Part shown: piece after piece, positions 34,182 through 42,666 of the stretch
Numbering within the stretch: position 1 is the stretch's first letter
Layout: every line of letters starts with the position of its first letter
Origin: Verrucomicrobiota bacterium
GTDB taxonomy: Bacteria > Verrucomicrobiota > Verrucomicrobiia > Methylacidiphilales > JBCCWR01
Direction: 5' to 3'
NCBI GenBank assembly: GCA_039192515.1
Contig: JBCCXA010000030.1
Location: forward strand, 1 to 42,666
Length of the DNA stretch: 42,666 nucleotides
Notes under the pieces: generated by a model
Told to the model about the DNA's origin: nothing
Database searches by the model: none
The model's input: only the letters and a program-made list of their open reading frames with translations
Position numbers and translations under genes: made by a program

Positions 34182-34979
34182 ATGCATGGGTTGCTTTTTG
34201 ACTTGAGAATTTGGTCTGTCTTTATCTTCTACTTCATGACAAGCATTCACGGCACATGCAAAATTAATCCTTCCCTTGGTGTTGTGTATCCGTTAGAAGC
34301 TAGCGATAAGGGAGTTGTTTTTAACAAAAGTGTGATACTCAATCATGAGGCAATAGCCGAAAAGGGATCTGTCGCTCAAATCATTTTTCAAATGCCTCAA
34401 GACGATGATCGGGATGTCAAAGAAGCTCGCCGAAAGAGTACCAGCAGTATCGAAGCTAGTTTTTCGCGCTCGACGAACGCAAAGCTCTTAGAGAGGCAAA
34501 AGCCACTCAAACAACTGTCTCCGGAGCAAAAGGCTGTATTGAGTCGCGCTTACTCGAGTAGATGGGTCGATCCCATTAAATTTCGCGGATTTCTGCACAA
34601 AATACCTTTGAATAAGTTACGCTTAGTCTACAAGCCCGTAGGTTCTGAAGCAGCCATTATAGAAAGATTAACACTACCTTATGGCATGTTTATAGCTCTA
34701 GATGATCATGGAGTTAAGGTTTTAGCAATAGAACAGAGTTCTAAAGCCCATAAAGCAGGTCTTCCCGTGGATTCCATCCTCAAACGTATCAATGGGATTG
34801 ACATTGAGCCAAATCTTAGGTCTTTTTTAGAGTTGTTCTATGAGCAAGAGGATAAAACAAAGACTGAAAATAAGCCCTTGCCTTTGGCTTATCAAACAGG
34901 CCCAGACCAGCCTATTGAGGAGGTCTTATTTCCTGTTCCTTACTCATTTAACTCAAATGATTTTTTTTCCGATTTATAA
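34182..34979 (+). CDS. Secreted protein with C-terminal PDZ-like region, unknown function
   Basis: This 265-residue protein has a hydrophobic N-terminus (WSVFIFYFMTSIHG), a charged middle (DDDRDVKEARRKS) and a C-terminal segment LTLPYGMFIALDDHGVKVLA followed by KAGLPVDSILKRINGIDI, the strand-turn pattern of a PDZ domain. PDZ domains of this kind bind peptide C-termini in envelope proteases, but no protease domain is present. It lies divergent from ssrA and 42 bases before citrate synthase, so it may share a transcript with gltA. The exact role is unknown. Confidence 0.65.
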   Translation: MHGLLFDLRIWSVFIFYFMTSIHGTCKINPSLGVVYPLEASDKGVVFNKSVILNHEAIAEKGSVAQIIFQMPQDDDRDVKEARRKSTSSIEASFSRSTNAKLLERQKPLKQLSPEQKAVLSRAYSSRWVDPIKFRGFLHKIPLNKLRLVYKPVGSEAAIIERLTLPYGMFIALDDHGVKVLAIEQSSKAHKAGLPVDSILKRINGIDIEPNLRSFLELFYEQEDKTKTENKPLPLAYQTGPDQPIEEVLFPVPYSFNSNDFFSDL

Positions 34980-35021
34980 AGAATAAGATAAAAACCTAAA
35001 AAATAGAAAGCCCTCCAGATT

Positions 35022-36317
35022 ATGGCAGAACAAGCAACGATAAAATTAGAAGGCAAGGAAGTGACCTATCCGGTCATAGTAGGCAGTGAAGGGGAAAAAG
35101 CTATCGATGCTTCTTCCTTCCGTAAAGATACAGGTTACATCACTTATGATGATGGCTATGGGAACACAGGATCGTGTAAAAGTTCTATTACTTTTATTAA
35201 CGGTGAAAAGGGCATTCTTCGCTATAGAGGTTATCCCATTGAAGAACTAGCGGAGAAGTCTAACTTCCTTGAGGCTTCTTACCTGATCATCTATGGAGAG
35301 CTTCCTAAAAAAGAGGAGCTGGAAAATTTTAGAAGCCTCATTCTTGGCAAAGCTTCCATACATCAAGGCATGTTTAATCATTTCAAGGGATTCCCTGATA
35401 CCGCGCACCCCATGGCTATTTTATCCGCCATGCTTAATTCATTAGGCTGTTATTATCCTAAAATGGCTAGCAATAATCGGCAGCAAGACCTTGAGCATTT
35501 TGATGAAGCTGCAACGATTCTTATTTCAAAGGTTCGTACGCTAGCAGCGATGTCATATCGCATGAAAAGTGGTTTGCCGTTTATCTACCCTAAGCACGAA
35601 CTATCTTATTGCAGCAACTTTTTGCATATGATGTTTTCTGAGCCCTATGCTGAGTATGTTGCCGATAAGGATGTTAGCCATGCATTGAATCTTATTTTGC
35701 TGCTTCATGCAGATCATGAGCAAAACTGCTCTACCTCGACAGTCCGAATGGTAGCTTCGGGTGGTGCTAACCTGTTTGCATCAGTTTCTGCTGGGGTATG
35801 TGCATTGTGGGGTCCTGCTCATGGAGGAGCGAATATGGCAGTCATTCAAATGTTAGAATCTATTCATAGTGAGGGTGATGACGGTACGAAATTTATTGAA
35901 GCCGCTATGAGTGGTGACAAGTCCAAGCGTTTGATGGGGTTCGGACACAGGGTCTATAAGAACTATGATCCCAGAGCGAAAATCTTGAAAGAAGTTAGTC
36001 AGAAAGTCTTCGATAAGCTAGGCATTAAGGATCCCCTTCTAGAGATTGCCCTCAAACTAGAAGAGATTACCTTGCGTGAACAGTATTTTATCGAACGTAA
36101 GCTCTATCCCAATGTTGATTTTTACAGTGGTATCATTATGCGTGCGATAGGAATCCCTTTGGATTTGTTTACAGTCATGTTTTCCATGGGGCGCATGCCT
36201 GGTTGGATTGCAAACTGGAGGGAGATAGCTGCTGGTGAGAAGTCACCTATCCATAGACCGCGCCAAATCTATATGGGTCCTACTCAGCAAAAATATATTC
36301 CCATAGAAAAGCGTTAA
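35022..36317 (+). CDS. gltA: Citrate synthase (type II)
   Basis: This 431-residue enzyme condenses acetyl-CoA and oxaloacetate to citrate, the entry step of the TCA cycle. [44 protein letters not shown] and [14 protein letters not shown] are the standard motifs. The histidines of HADHEQN, GPAHGG and GHRVY and Asp in NVDFYSGI include the catalytic H, H and D. The length and an N-terminal extension are typical of hexameric bacterial GltA. It is convergent with murI. Confidence 0.97.
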   Translation: MAEQATIKLEGKEVTYPVIVGSEGEKAIDASSFRKDTGYITYDDGYGNTGSCKSSITFINGEKGILRYRGYPIEELAEKSNFLEASYLIIYGELPKKEELENFRSLILGKASIHQGMFNHFKGFPDTAHPMAILSAMLNSLGCYYPKMASNNRQQDLEHFDEAATILISKVRTLAAMSYRMKSGLPFIYPKHELSYCSNFLHMMFSEPYAEYVADKDVSHALNLILLLHADHEQNCSTSTVRMVASGGANLFASVSAGVCALWGPAHGGANMAVIQMLESIHSEGDDGTKFIEAAMSGDKSKRLMGFGHRVYKNYDPRAKILKEVSQKVFDKLGIKDPLLEIALKLEEITLREQYFIERKLYPNVDFYSGIIMRAIGIPLDLFTVMFSMGRMPGWIANWREIAAGEKSPIHRPRQIYMGPTQQKYIPIEKR

Positions 36318-36372
36318 TCTGTCTGCCTCTTTTTTGACTGAACATCAAACATCTTCGCAAAGCTCAAAGGTC

Positions 36373-37182
36373 TCACGAAACGCTCACCACTTGTATATGG
36401 CATTTTTTTAGGCCCAAGAACTCTTGGGCCATTTTGCCAAAGTGGGGAGCCATATCCGTGAGATATACTTGAATATCTTGAGTCTTCTCGGTTTCTGAAG
36501 TGACCAGCCTCCCAAGAAGCTCTTGACCAACTTTCAGCCCACAAGTAATAGCTGAGTCCACAAGAACCACTTGATCTCCCAGCATCTTGGAAAGCACTGG
36601 CTTGAGAAGAGGATAATGGGTGCATGCTAATACCAGTGTGTCCACATCAGACTTACGTATCGGTTCTAAGTACTCTTCAATAATTAAAGTAGTCGCCCGT
36701 TTGTCTAGCCAATGCTCTTCAATTAAAGGAACGAGAAGAGGTGTCGCTACCGGAACAAGTTCCAAATGAGAATTTCGCTTTAACAAAGCATTTTGATATG
36801 CCTGACTGCCGATAGTCCCAACAGTGCCAATGATTCCAATACGCCCATTTTTCGTTGCGGCTAATGCAGCTTCAACCCCTGGTTCTATGACACCAAACAC
36901 AGGTATCTCCAACTCCTCCTGCAAAACACTTAATGCATAGGCAGTTGCAGTGTTACAAGCTGTAACCATGCCCTCAATTTGATGACTTAACAAAAATGCC
37001 GAAATTTCTCTCGCGTAACGGATGACAGATGCTGGAGATTTATTACCGTAAGGCACTCTCGCGGTATCCCCTAAGTAAATAATTTCATCAACTGGAACGA
37101 GATCACGAATAGCTTTCACAACCGTCAATCCGCCAACGCCGGAGTCAAATACTCCTAAAGCTTTGATTCTATTTGGCTGCAT
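36373..37182 (-). CDS. murI: Glutamate racemase
   Basis: This 269-residue enzyme makes D-glutamate for peptidoglycan. GVFDSGVGGLTVVKAI at 10-25 contains the substrate Asp-Ser. The two catalytic cysteines are in VTACNTATA (about 76) and LACTHYPLL (about 187). Its start overlaps the 3' end of the upstream amidase gene by 14 bases, so the two cell-wall genes form an operon. Confidence 0.96.
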   Translation of the reverse strand: MQPNRIKALGVFDSGVGGLTVVKAIRDLVPVDEIIYLGDTARVPYGNKSPASVIRYAREISAFLLSHQIEGMVTACNTATAYALSVLQEELEIPVFGVIEPGVEAALAATKNGRIGIIGTVGTIGSQAYQNALLKRNSHLELVPVATPLLVPLIEEHWLDKRATTLIIEEYLEPIRKSDVDTLVLACTHYPLLKPVLSKMLGDQVVLVDSAITCGLKVGQELLGRLVTSETEKTQDIQVYLTDMAPHFGKMAQEFLGLKKCHIQVVSVS

Positions 37183-38245
37183 TATTTCTTAAGCCTACTT
37201 CTTCAGGTGCTCGAAAGCCTGGTTCGCCCTCTTGCATAAATTCATAATAACGAGTGATGCCGTTAGCGATTTTTTGAGCCATGTTTTGCCGATACTCACT
37301 TGTCGCAATCCATTTACTTTCTTTGTAACTTGAGAGAAATCCACCCTCAATGAGAATAGAGGGGATAGTCGAACGTCTAAGGATCACGAATCGAGCACGC
37401 TTCATCCCTCTATCATGCGGTTTTTGAGGCAAGGTTAATAACTCATTATGAACGCAGCTAGCAAGTAGTACATTGAGCTCATCAGAATTATTTCCATCAT
37501 GCTTTTCTCGGTCGGACTGTTTGAGGCTACCACTTCTACCAGAGGAAGAGCTAAATCTGGGAGTAAGCGTATATGTTTCAATACCGTTGGGTTTCGAACT
37601 CCGGTTATAATTAAAGTGGATACTAATAAAAACAAAATCCTTGTGTTTAGAAGCAAATTTGGCTCGCTCCTCTAAAGTAATAAAAGTATCTCTATAGCGA
37701 GTCATAACGGTTCCAATTCCATTTTCCTTAAGCAGGTCTCGCAGCCGTAGAGCAACGTCGAGATTCATTTTCTTTTCTATCAAACCTCGCTTACCTCTGC
37801 CGCCATGATCTGAACCTCCATGCCCAGGGTCTATGATCACTCCTTTTAGTGGAGTTTTATCCTTTATGGCATAGGGACGAAAAATAGGCTCGAATAATTT
37901 GACTACGTCGACGCGAGCCAAATGCAAATTTTCTTCATTATCTTGATAAATGGGGAAGCTTAACCAAAGCAACCGCTCATTCCAGTAGAATTCTCGGCTA
38001 TGCTTTCGATATAAGCAGTCTCCCAGAGGGCCTTTAATATGGGTAAAGTCTTTAATCTCTTCCAAAATAGAAAGACGCTTCTTAGTCCCTATTCGCTTGA
38101 ATTCATAAAATTCCAAGAATGAATCAAAAGAAACATAAGGTATTTTCTTAAAGCGTGATTGTTCCCACTCAAATTCGGCCCTAAGGGGCGTTTCTAGCGT
38201 GACCAATAAGATGACGATTAAACAACTAGCTACAAACTTCCTCAC
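37169..38245 (-). CDS. N-acetylmuramoyl-L-alanine amidase (Amidase_3)
   Basis: This enzyme of about 358 residues cleaves the amide bond between MurNAc and the stem peptide. A GTG at 38245 begins a signal peptide (VRKFVASCLIVILLVTLETP) ending near LRAEF; a TTG at 38305 would add 20 charged residues and is less likely. The Amidase_3 domain starts at GVIIDPGHGGSDHGG (zinc His) and continues with ISIHFNYN (second His) and ILIEGGFLSS (catalytic Glu). The first 140 residues may be a targeting region. It is the upstream partner of murI, with a 14-base overlap. Confidence 0.9.
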   Translation of the reverse strand: MRKFVASCLIVILLVTLETPLRAEFEWEQSRFKKIPYVSFDSFLEFYEFKRIGTKKRLSILEEIKDFTHIKGPLGDCLYRKHSREFYWNERLLWLSFPIYQDNEENLHLARVDVVKLFEPIFRPYAIKDKTPLKGVIIDPGHGGSDHGGRGKRGLIEKKMNLDVALRLRDLLKENGIGTVMTRYRDTFITLEERAKFASKHKDFVFISIHFNYNRSSKPNGIETYTLTPRFSSSSGRSGSLKQSDREKHDGNNSDELNVLLASCVHNELLTLPQKPHDRGMKRARFVILRRSTIPSILIEGGFLSSYKESKWIATSEYRQNMAQKIANGITRYYEFMQEGEPGFRAPEEVGLRNNAAK

Positions 38246-38396
38246 AAATAACCCTATATGCGCTCTTTCAGAATAGTCCCTCTGACTTTTTCGCCTACTC
38301 CTCAAATTTTTTATTCAATACGATTGCTTGTAATCTCCTAGCCATCAGTGGGGCACGCTAATAGGGCGATTTTCATACCTATTTATGAGTCTTATC

Positions 38397-39200
38397 CTAA
38401 GAAAGCTTCCGGCTTAGCTTTACGTTGTCAAGCAAACGCGTTTCCCCAACCAGGACAGCAACACATAGAAAACCACTGGCAATTGACACATACTCCAGCC
38501 GCAGGCCTTTTACTTTTTTGAACTGACTTTCTACCCATTTTTCACATTGCTTGGTCTCTGAATCTGTAAAGCGCTTACGAGCCGCTTGCAGTATCTCAGG
38601 AATCTTAAGTGCTACGTTGTACTGATCCTCTGAGAGATATTGATTACGAGAACTTAGAGCTAGCCCTTGTTTGTCGCGGACAATCTGCACTCGCATAATT
38701 TTAATGGGGAAATACAAATCACGAGCCATACGCTCAATCACATCACACTGCTGGGCATCTTTCTGACCAAATATGGCAATATGAGGTTGCACAAGCATAA
38801 AGAGTTTAGCGATTACTGTGGCAACACCTTCAAAGTGACCAGGCCTGGAATCGCCACACCGCCCTTTGGATAATTCTTTCTCGACTACCCAAGTGGAAGA
38901 ATCGTCTCGATATAGACTACTAGGCATAAAAACGACATCCACACCAGCAGATTGCGCTAATCTCAAGTCTTCTTTCTGAGCCCTAGGATATTTATCAAAA
39001 TCTTCCTTTGGGGCAAACTGTGTGGGATTCACATAGATGCTAAGAACAATGACATCAACGTCCTTCTTAGCCCTCTCGACCAAGCTTAGGTGACCTTCAT
39101 GCAAGGCCCCCATTGTTGGAACTAAGGCTATTCTTTTACTTGATTGTCTCCAAGCTAACGCTTCTCGTTGCATTTCATGAGGCTTTACGATAAGTTTCAC
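38397..39200 (-). CDS. panC: Pantothenate synthetase
   Basis: This enzyme of about 267 residues ligates pantoate and beta-alanine with ATP to give pantothenate, a coenzyme A precursor. ALVPTMGALHEGHLSL carries the HxGH nucleotide motif. SIYVNPTQFAPKEDFDKYPR, GHFEGVATV, FGQKDAQQ and LALSSRNQYLS are conserved substrate-binding motifs (the ALSSRN lysine-loop is intact). The GTG at 39200 is chosen because PTMG then lies at the usual residue 28-31, and longer starts would overlap the divergent dapL gene. The C-terminal part is slightly short. Confidence 0.93.
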   Translation of the reverse strand: MKLIVKPHEMQREALAWRQSSKRIALVPTMGALHEGHLSLVERAKKDVDVIVLSIYVNPTQFAPKEDFDKYPRAQKEDLRLAQSAGVDVVFMPSSLYRDDSSTWVVEKELSKGRCGDSRPGHFEGVATVIAKLFMLVQPHIAIFGQKDAQQCDVIERMARDLYFPIKIMRVQIVRDKQGLALSSRNQYLSEDQYNVALKIPEILQAARKRFTDSETKQCEKWVESQFKKVKGLRLEYVSIASGFLCVAVLVGETRLLDNVKLSRKLS

Positions 39201-39266
39201 GGCTTTTACAAAACCCACTAAATTGAAATTGCGCAATACCAAATAAGACGAAACGGAAAAATAATT

Positions 39267-40505
39267 ATGCCACGAATTAACGAACACTACCTAAAATTAA
39301 AAGCTGGATACCTTTTTCCAGAGATCGGGAGACGAGTTAAAGCCTTTAGTGAGGCAAACCCTGAAGCTGCAGCTAAACTTATACGCTGTGGTATAGGAGA
39401 TGTGACTGAGGCTCTTCCTTTAGCTGCTCGTGAAGCATTCCATAAGGCTGTCGACGAGTTAGGCGACCGATCTAGCTTCAAAGGTTATGGTCCCGAGCAA
39501 GGTTATGATTTTCTGCGCCATGCTATTGCCGAGAACGACTATCGCGCCCATGGCATAGATATTTCCGATGACGAAATATTTGTTTCAGATGGTTCTAAGT
39601 GTGATAGTGCCAACATCTTAGACATTTTTGGTCACGATAATAAGATTGCCATTACCGACCCAGTCTACCCCGTTTACGTAGACACCAATGTCATGGCAGG
39701 TCACACTGGCGAAGCTAATGAGCAAGGTGCCTATGCCGGACTTACTTATTTACCCTGCACCGCAGAGAATCATTTTGAGCCTAGCCCTCCTACTGAACCG
39801 GTGGATCTTATTTATCTCTGCTATCCGAATAATCCCACTGGAACTGTGGCATCTAAGAATCAATTGGAAAAATGGGTTGCCTACGCCAAGAAAAATAACG
39901 CCATTATTTTGTACGATGCCGCCTATCAAGCCTTTATCAGTGATTCGACCATTCCTCGCAGTATTTTCGAAATAGAAGGCGCTAAAGAATGCGCCATTGA
40001 GTTTCGCAGTTTTTCTAAGAACGGTGGATTTACGGGTGTTCGCTGCGCCTTCGTTGTCCTTCCCAAACAGCTGAAAGGGAGCACCGTTGGCAACGCAGAA
40101 ATAGAAATCCACCCTTTGTGGTCTAGACGCTCGAGCACCAAGTTCAACGGTGTAAGTTATCCCGTACAAAGGGCGGCTGAAGCGCTATACTCTGAAGCTG
40201 GCGCTAGACAAGTGACAGATCTCATCTCACATTATATGGGAAATGCAAAAATCTTGCGTGAAGCTGTTCAAGGGAAGGGCCTAGGGGTCTATGGGGGTGA
40301 ACATGCTCCCTATATTTGGGTGCAATGCCCCACTGGAATCGATAGCTGGGGCATGTTTGATAAAATGCTCCATGATGCGCAAACTGTCATTACGCCTGGG
40401 GCCGGATTTGGTAGCGCTGGGGAAGGTTACTTCCGCATATCCGCTTTTAACAGCAGAGAGAATGTTGAGGATGTAGCAAGGAGAATCAAAGAACTATGTT
40501 TCTAG
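39267..40505 (+). CDS. dapL: LL-diaminopimelate aminotransferase
   Basis: This 412-residue PLP enzyme converts tetrahydrodipicolinate directly to LL-diaminopimelate, bypassing DapD/C/E. The N-terminus [18 protein letters not shown], followed by [12 protein letters not shown] and [17 protein letters not shown], is diagnostic for DapL of plants, Chlamydiae and Verrucomicrobia. YPNNPTG binds substrate and [12 protein letters not shown] holds the PLP lysine. It is divergent from panC with only 66 bases between. It provides DAP for lysine and peptidoglycan and supports a PVC-group origin. Confidence 0.97.
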   Translation: MPRINEHYLKLKAGYLFPEIGRRVKAFSEANPEAAAKLIRCGIGDVTEALPLAAREAFHKAVDELGDRSSFKGYGPEQGYDFLRHAIAENDYRAHGIDISDDEIFVSDGSKCDSANILDIFGHDNKIAITDPVYPVYVDTNVMAGHTGEANEQGAYAGLTYLPCTAENHFEPSPPTEPVDLIYLCYPNNPTGTVASKNQLEKWVAYAKKNNAIILYDAAYQAFISDSTIPRSIFEIEGAKECAIEFRSFSKNGGFTGVRCAFVVLPKQLKGSTVGNAEIEIHPLWSRRSSTKFNGVSYPVQRAAEALYSEAGARQVTDLISHYMGNAKILREAVQGKGLGVYGGEHAPYIWVQCPTGIDSWGMFDKMLHDAQTVITPGAGFGSAGEGYFRISAFNSRENVEDVARRIKELCF

Positions 40506-40583
40506 TAAGGATTTAAGACTCGCCATGAACCACTTATGTATCTCTGCTTGAAACTTACATTTCAAAGCTCTAGTTTCCACAAC

Positions 40584-40733
40584 ATGAAGTTAAGGCATTT
40601 CTTGGTTCTATGCTTCGGTTTGTTATTAGCGAGCTGCGCGTCGATGCAACGCGATGAAATGACAGACACAGAATATGACCAACAGGTAGAGAAACAAATC
40701 ACTGAAAGTCTACAAGAGTATAATAGATACTAA
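40584..40733 (+). CDS. Small lipoprotein, 49 residues
   Basis: The ATG at 40584 begins MKLRHFLVLCFGLLLASCAS, a classic lipoprotein leader with lipobox LASC. The mature part is only about 30 residues (QRDEMTDTEYDQQVEKQITE and a short tail), acidic and helical. An in-frame upstream ATG at 40536 is possible but would put a hydrophilic stretch ahead of the leader. It lies downstream of dapL. The function is unknown. Confidence 0.6.
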   Translation: MKLRHFLVLCFGLLLASCASMQRDEMTDTEYDQQVEKQITESLQEYNRY

Positions 40734-40756
40734 ACCACAAAAATACCCCGCAGTGC

Positions 40757-40837
40757 CGTCAGGAGAAAAACCTTCGACCCCTGTATGTTTACAGGGAGAC
40801 GGTAAACTCACGCCCGCCTTCCAGTGAAGGCCTGACG
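40757..40837 (+). ncRNA. Structured RNA candidate, three-way-junction layout
   Basis: CGTCAGG (40757-40763) pairs with CCTGACG (40831-40837). Inside lie two perfect hairpins: CCCTGTA/TACAGGG (40779-40796, loop TGTT) and CCTTC/GAAGG (40817-40830, loop CAGT). A purine-rich linker GAGACGGTAAACTCACG sits between them. The three stems together make chance unlikely. I cannot assign a class; a 6S-like RNA, a riboswitch or a 3'-UTR element are possible. No gene in the window follows closely downstream except the dead transposase at 41002. Confidence 0.4.
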
Positions 40838-41001
40838 TTTGAGAGCTTACTTAGGCCTCATTATTTTTATAAGCATCGGAAGAAGGATTTCTGCCTTTGC
40901 TCGAACACCTCAGGGTAAATTTTGCAAATCAACTAAAAAGTAGTCCGTTAAGTCATTATATTAGTGAATATTTCCCATGAGTCAAACCTCTCGGCTCAGT
41001 A

Positions 41002-41667
41002 GTGTGCGGAATTTTTTGCACACTAACAACCAAGAATGTCAGTGTGTTAGTGGCTTTAGCTGTTAACCAAGAAGGTTACCGTGAAATCGTTGGAGTTGCA
41101 GAAGGCATGAAAGAAGACAAGGCAAGTTGGTTAGACTTTCTTAGATACCTTAAAAAGCGAGGTCTCAAAGACCCCTGCTTTGTTCTATCTGATAATTACC
41201 TCGGATTAGTCGATGCTTTGACTGAAGTCTTTGCTAAGACCCTTTGGCAACGTTGTATGGTTCACTTCTACCGCAATGTGTGGAAAGTCATTCCTCAAAG
41301 CAAAATCGGCGAAGTCTCTGCCTTACTCAAGGCTATTCACGCACAACATAAGACTCAACTCATTATCCAAAAATTAAAGGCGATGAAACTTGCCCAAGCC
41401 GCCAAAGTTCTCGAGAAGGGTATCGAGGATACTTTCTCCTTCTACGCCTTTCCCAGAGAACACCCAATCTATCTACGGACAAACAATCCTCTGGAACGCA
41501 TCATGAAAGAAATTCGCCGAAGAACCAGAGTCGTTGGCTCTTTCCCCGATGGTCATAGTGCTCTTATGCTCGCTTGCGCTCGCCCCAGGCATATCACCTC
41601 TTCTAAGTGGGGTCAAAAACGTTACCTCAATATGGATAAATTAACTCTACTCCAACTCAACTCTTGA
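41002..41667 (+). pseudogene. IS256-family transposase, truncated
   Basis: These 221 residues match the middle and C-terminal parts of IS256 (MULE) transposases: ALAVNQEGYREIVGVAEG, LVDALTEVF, WQRCMVHFYRN, and the motif RTNNPLERIMKEIRRRT with RVVGSFPDG. Full-length members have about 400 residues. The frame starts at CGIF where relatives have a DGIY-type motif with the first catalytic Asp, so the N-terminal domain and that Asp are missing. An internal deletion after KAIHAQHKT also seems likely. A TTGTGCGAAACTTTTCGGAC string at about 41724 looks like an element end. Confidence 0.8.
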
Positions 41668-41794
41668 TCTATTGTCAATTAACTATGTACTCTTTGCTTA
41701 CTTCTATTCTTCGCTCTCTCATTTGTGCGAAACTTTTCGGACGTTATCTTGGACGAAAAGATGCACACTGCCTACATCAGTTATTGCCCCTGGA

Positions 41795-41840
41795 CCCTCC
41801 GATCAAGTCGGAGGGTGACGAAAGGGGGGAGTCGGAGGGT
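41795..41840. repeat. Dyad repeat near the 3' end of the window-edge gene
   Basis: CCCTCCGA/TCGGAGGG (41795-41815) is an 8-bp stem with loop TCAAG. It is followed by GTGACG and a further GTCGGAGGGT (41831-41840). It has the same form as the element at 274-330 downstream of the paralogous gene. Confidence 0.55.
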
Positions 41841-41852
41841 AAAGAAGTTAAT

Positions 41853-42666
41853 CTATTTAGCCCATAGGCCTAGGTTATCCAGGAAGAGATCGTCTTCATC
41901 ATTGCTGGCATCACAGCGGAATCGAATGCGCGTTTTCTTGGTCAACTTATATCCCTTAATCACCAGGGATTCGAGGTAGACTGTGCCATCATCCAGGAAA
42001 TCCACATCCTTGACAAAAGTAACCACTCTCTCATAGGTTTCCCCTCCATCGGTGGAGAGTTGCAGCCAGAAGTCTTCGCCTTCCTCAAAGCTTTCCACTT
42101 GGTAATCAAATTCCACGATCAGTTCCGTGTAATCACTTAGATCTAAATTCTTGGTAGTCAGAACCGAGGAGCTTGAGTTATCCTGCAGGTTCACCACACT
42201 ACCATCGATATAGTTCCCTGAGTTGTCCAGGAAGCAGTCAACTCCTCCACGGATCCAATGCTTGCCCAAGCCATCCTCAAAGTCCTCAAAGAGGATGAGA
42301 GATGCTGCCGCTGGAGCGTCCCCTTGAGTCGATGTCGCTTGGGTAGCTTTGGCCCCTCCCGATTTAACAATCAAGTTCTCTGTGATCTCCGCTGTAGCCC
42401 CCTGATTATCGGTGGCCACCAGTTTTAGCTGATGGCTTCCTGCTGATAAGCCTTGTAGCAGCTTATTGCCTCCTTTCCAGAGGTAGGGAGAACCTCCCTG
42501 ACGTCCTACGGATTTCTTTCCCAGGTAGAGTTCCACCTGGACCACATTCCCGTCGGGGTCAGAGGTGTCAGCCTCAATGACCATCTCAGACTTATCATAT
42601 CCCTTATCAAGCATAAGCGTTGAGGACGGGGCAAAGACCACAAGAGGTGCCTGATTACCCCCTCCA
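41853..42666 (-). CDS. Secreted protein with Ig-like and C-terminal beta-sandwich domains (5' end outside window)
   Basis: The frame is open from the window edge to a TAG at 41853-41855, giving 270 residues. First comes a bacterial Ig-like domain: NQAPLVVFAPSS, then SDPDGNVVQVELYLG, SPYLWKGG and LKLVATDNQGATAEITE. A linker rich in Ala, Thr and Ser follows, then the C-terminal domain starting LFEDFEDGLGKHW and including EEGEDFWLQLSTDGGETYE and IRFRCDASNDEDDLFLDNLG. This second domain is common on secreted hydrolases and adhesins and probably binds carbohydrate or anchors the protein. No catalytic part is in the window. It is paralogous to the fragment at 1-135. Confidence 0.8.
   Translation of the reverse strand, partial: GGGNQAPLVVFAPSSTLMLDKGYDKSEMVIEADTSDPDGNVVQVELYLGKKSVGRQGGSPYLWKGGNKLLQGLSAGSHQLKLVATDNQGATAEITENLIVKSGGAKATQATSTQGDAPAAASLILFEDFEDGLGKHWIRGGVDCFLDNSGNYIDGSVVNLQDNSSSSVLTTKNLDLSDYTELIVEFDYQVESFEEGEDFWLQLSTDGGETYERVVTFVKDVDFLDDGTVYLESLVIKGYKLTKKTRIRFRCDASNDEDDLFLDNLGLWAK

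Noticed and set aside
36314..36625. 103-codon minus-strand frame near the end of murI
   Set aside because: It lies largely inside murI in another frame and has no independent support.
136..42600. CRISPR array, prophage or restriction-modification genes
   Set aside because: No regularly spaced direct repeats, cas-like, capsid, methylase or integrase-of-phage motifs were seen.

Overview
The window looks like a chromosomal segment of a marine-type Verrucomicrobiota (PVC group) bacterium. The evidence is an LL-diaminopimelate aminotransferase (the PVC/chlamydial lysine and peptidoglycan route), three PEP-CTERM exosortase-substrate proteins, Tat-exported Gfo/Idh/MocA oxidoreductases next to an SSS-family sugar symporter, a sulfatase and a GH38 alpha-mannosidase. 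Base composition is moderately AT-rich. Many insertion-sequence remnants and intergenic repeats point to a genome with active decay and rearrangement. No tRNA or rRNA gene was recognised.

Layout. 1-135 is the 3' end of a secreted beta-sandwich protein. Its close paralogue lies at the other end of the window (41853-42666) in the opposite orientation, and both are followed by short dyad repeats. 555-14289 is a glycan and small-molecule catabolic region: alpha-mannosidase, dienelactone-hydrolase-like protein, a NodIJ-type ABC exporter, two Tat-exported oxidoreductases around an SSS symporter, an M48 lipoprotein protease and a sulfatase, with an IS110 remnant between. 15010-16711 is a formamidase unit (fmdA, fmdB, terminator).

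17289-31525 is the most interesting part and reads as an iron and haem island: three Cys-containing orphan proteins, a Fur-family regulator, a flavodoxin, two divergent HemS/ChuS-like proteins separated by a dead IS630 element, a HutW/ChuW-like radical-SAM protein whose first cluster cysteine is Ser, a ChaN-like haem-binding protein, three PEP-CTERM proteins, a small phosphatase-like protein, ferritin and an ABC exporter. Three sites share the core AATGAG(A/T)CTC. One lies upstream of the HutW-like gene. The other two lie over divergent promoters at 26260-26340, one reading into the PEP-CTERM genes and one into a minus-strand transcript of about 110 nt that ends in a strong intrinsic terminator. 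I infer a Fur-controlled small RNA, analogous to RyhB, plus an iron-responsive cell-surface protein set. No TonB-dependent receptor is present in the window.

31650-33641 holds an orphan protein, a decayed glyoxalase-fold pseudogene and an integrase-type IS with visible terminal inverted repeats. 33713-34061 is tmRNA (tag ANNELALAA). 34182-40733 is housekeeping: a PDZ-like protein, citrate synthase, glutamate racemase overlapping an N-acetylmuramoyl-L-alanine amidase, pantothenate synthetase divergent from LL-DAP aminotransferase, and a tiny lipoprotein. A structured RNA candidate and a truncated IS256 transposase follow. Family assignments come from motif recognition by eye, and no database search was run.
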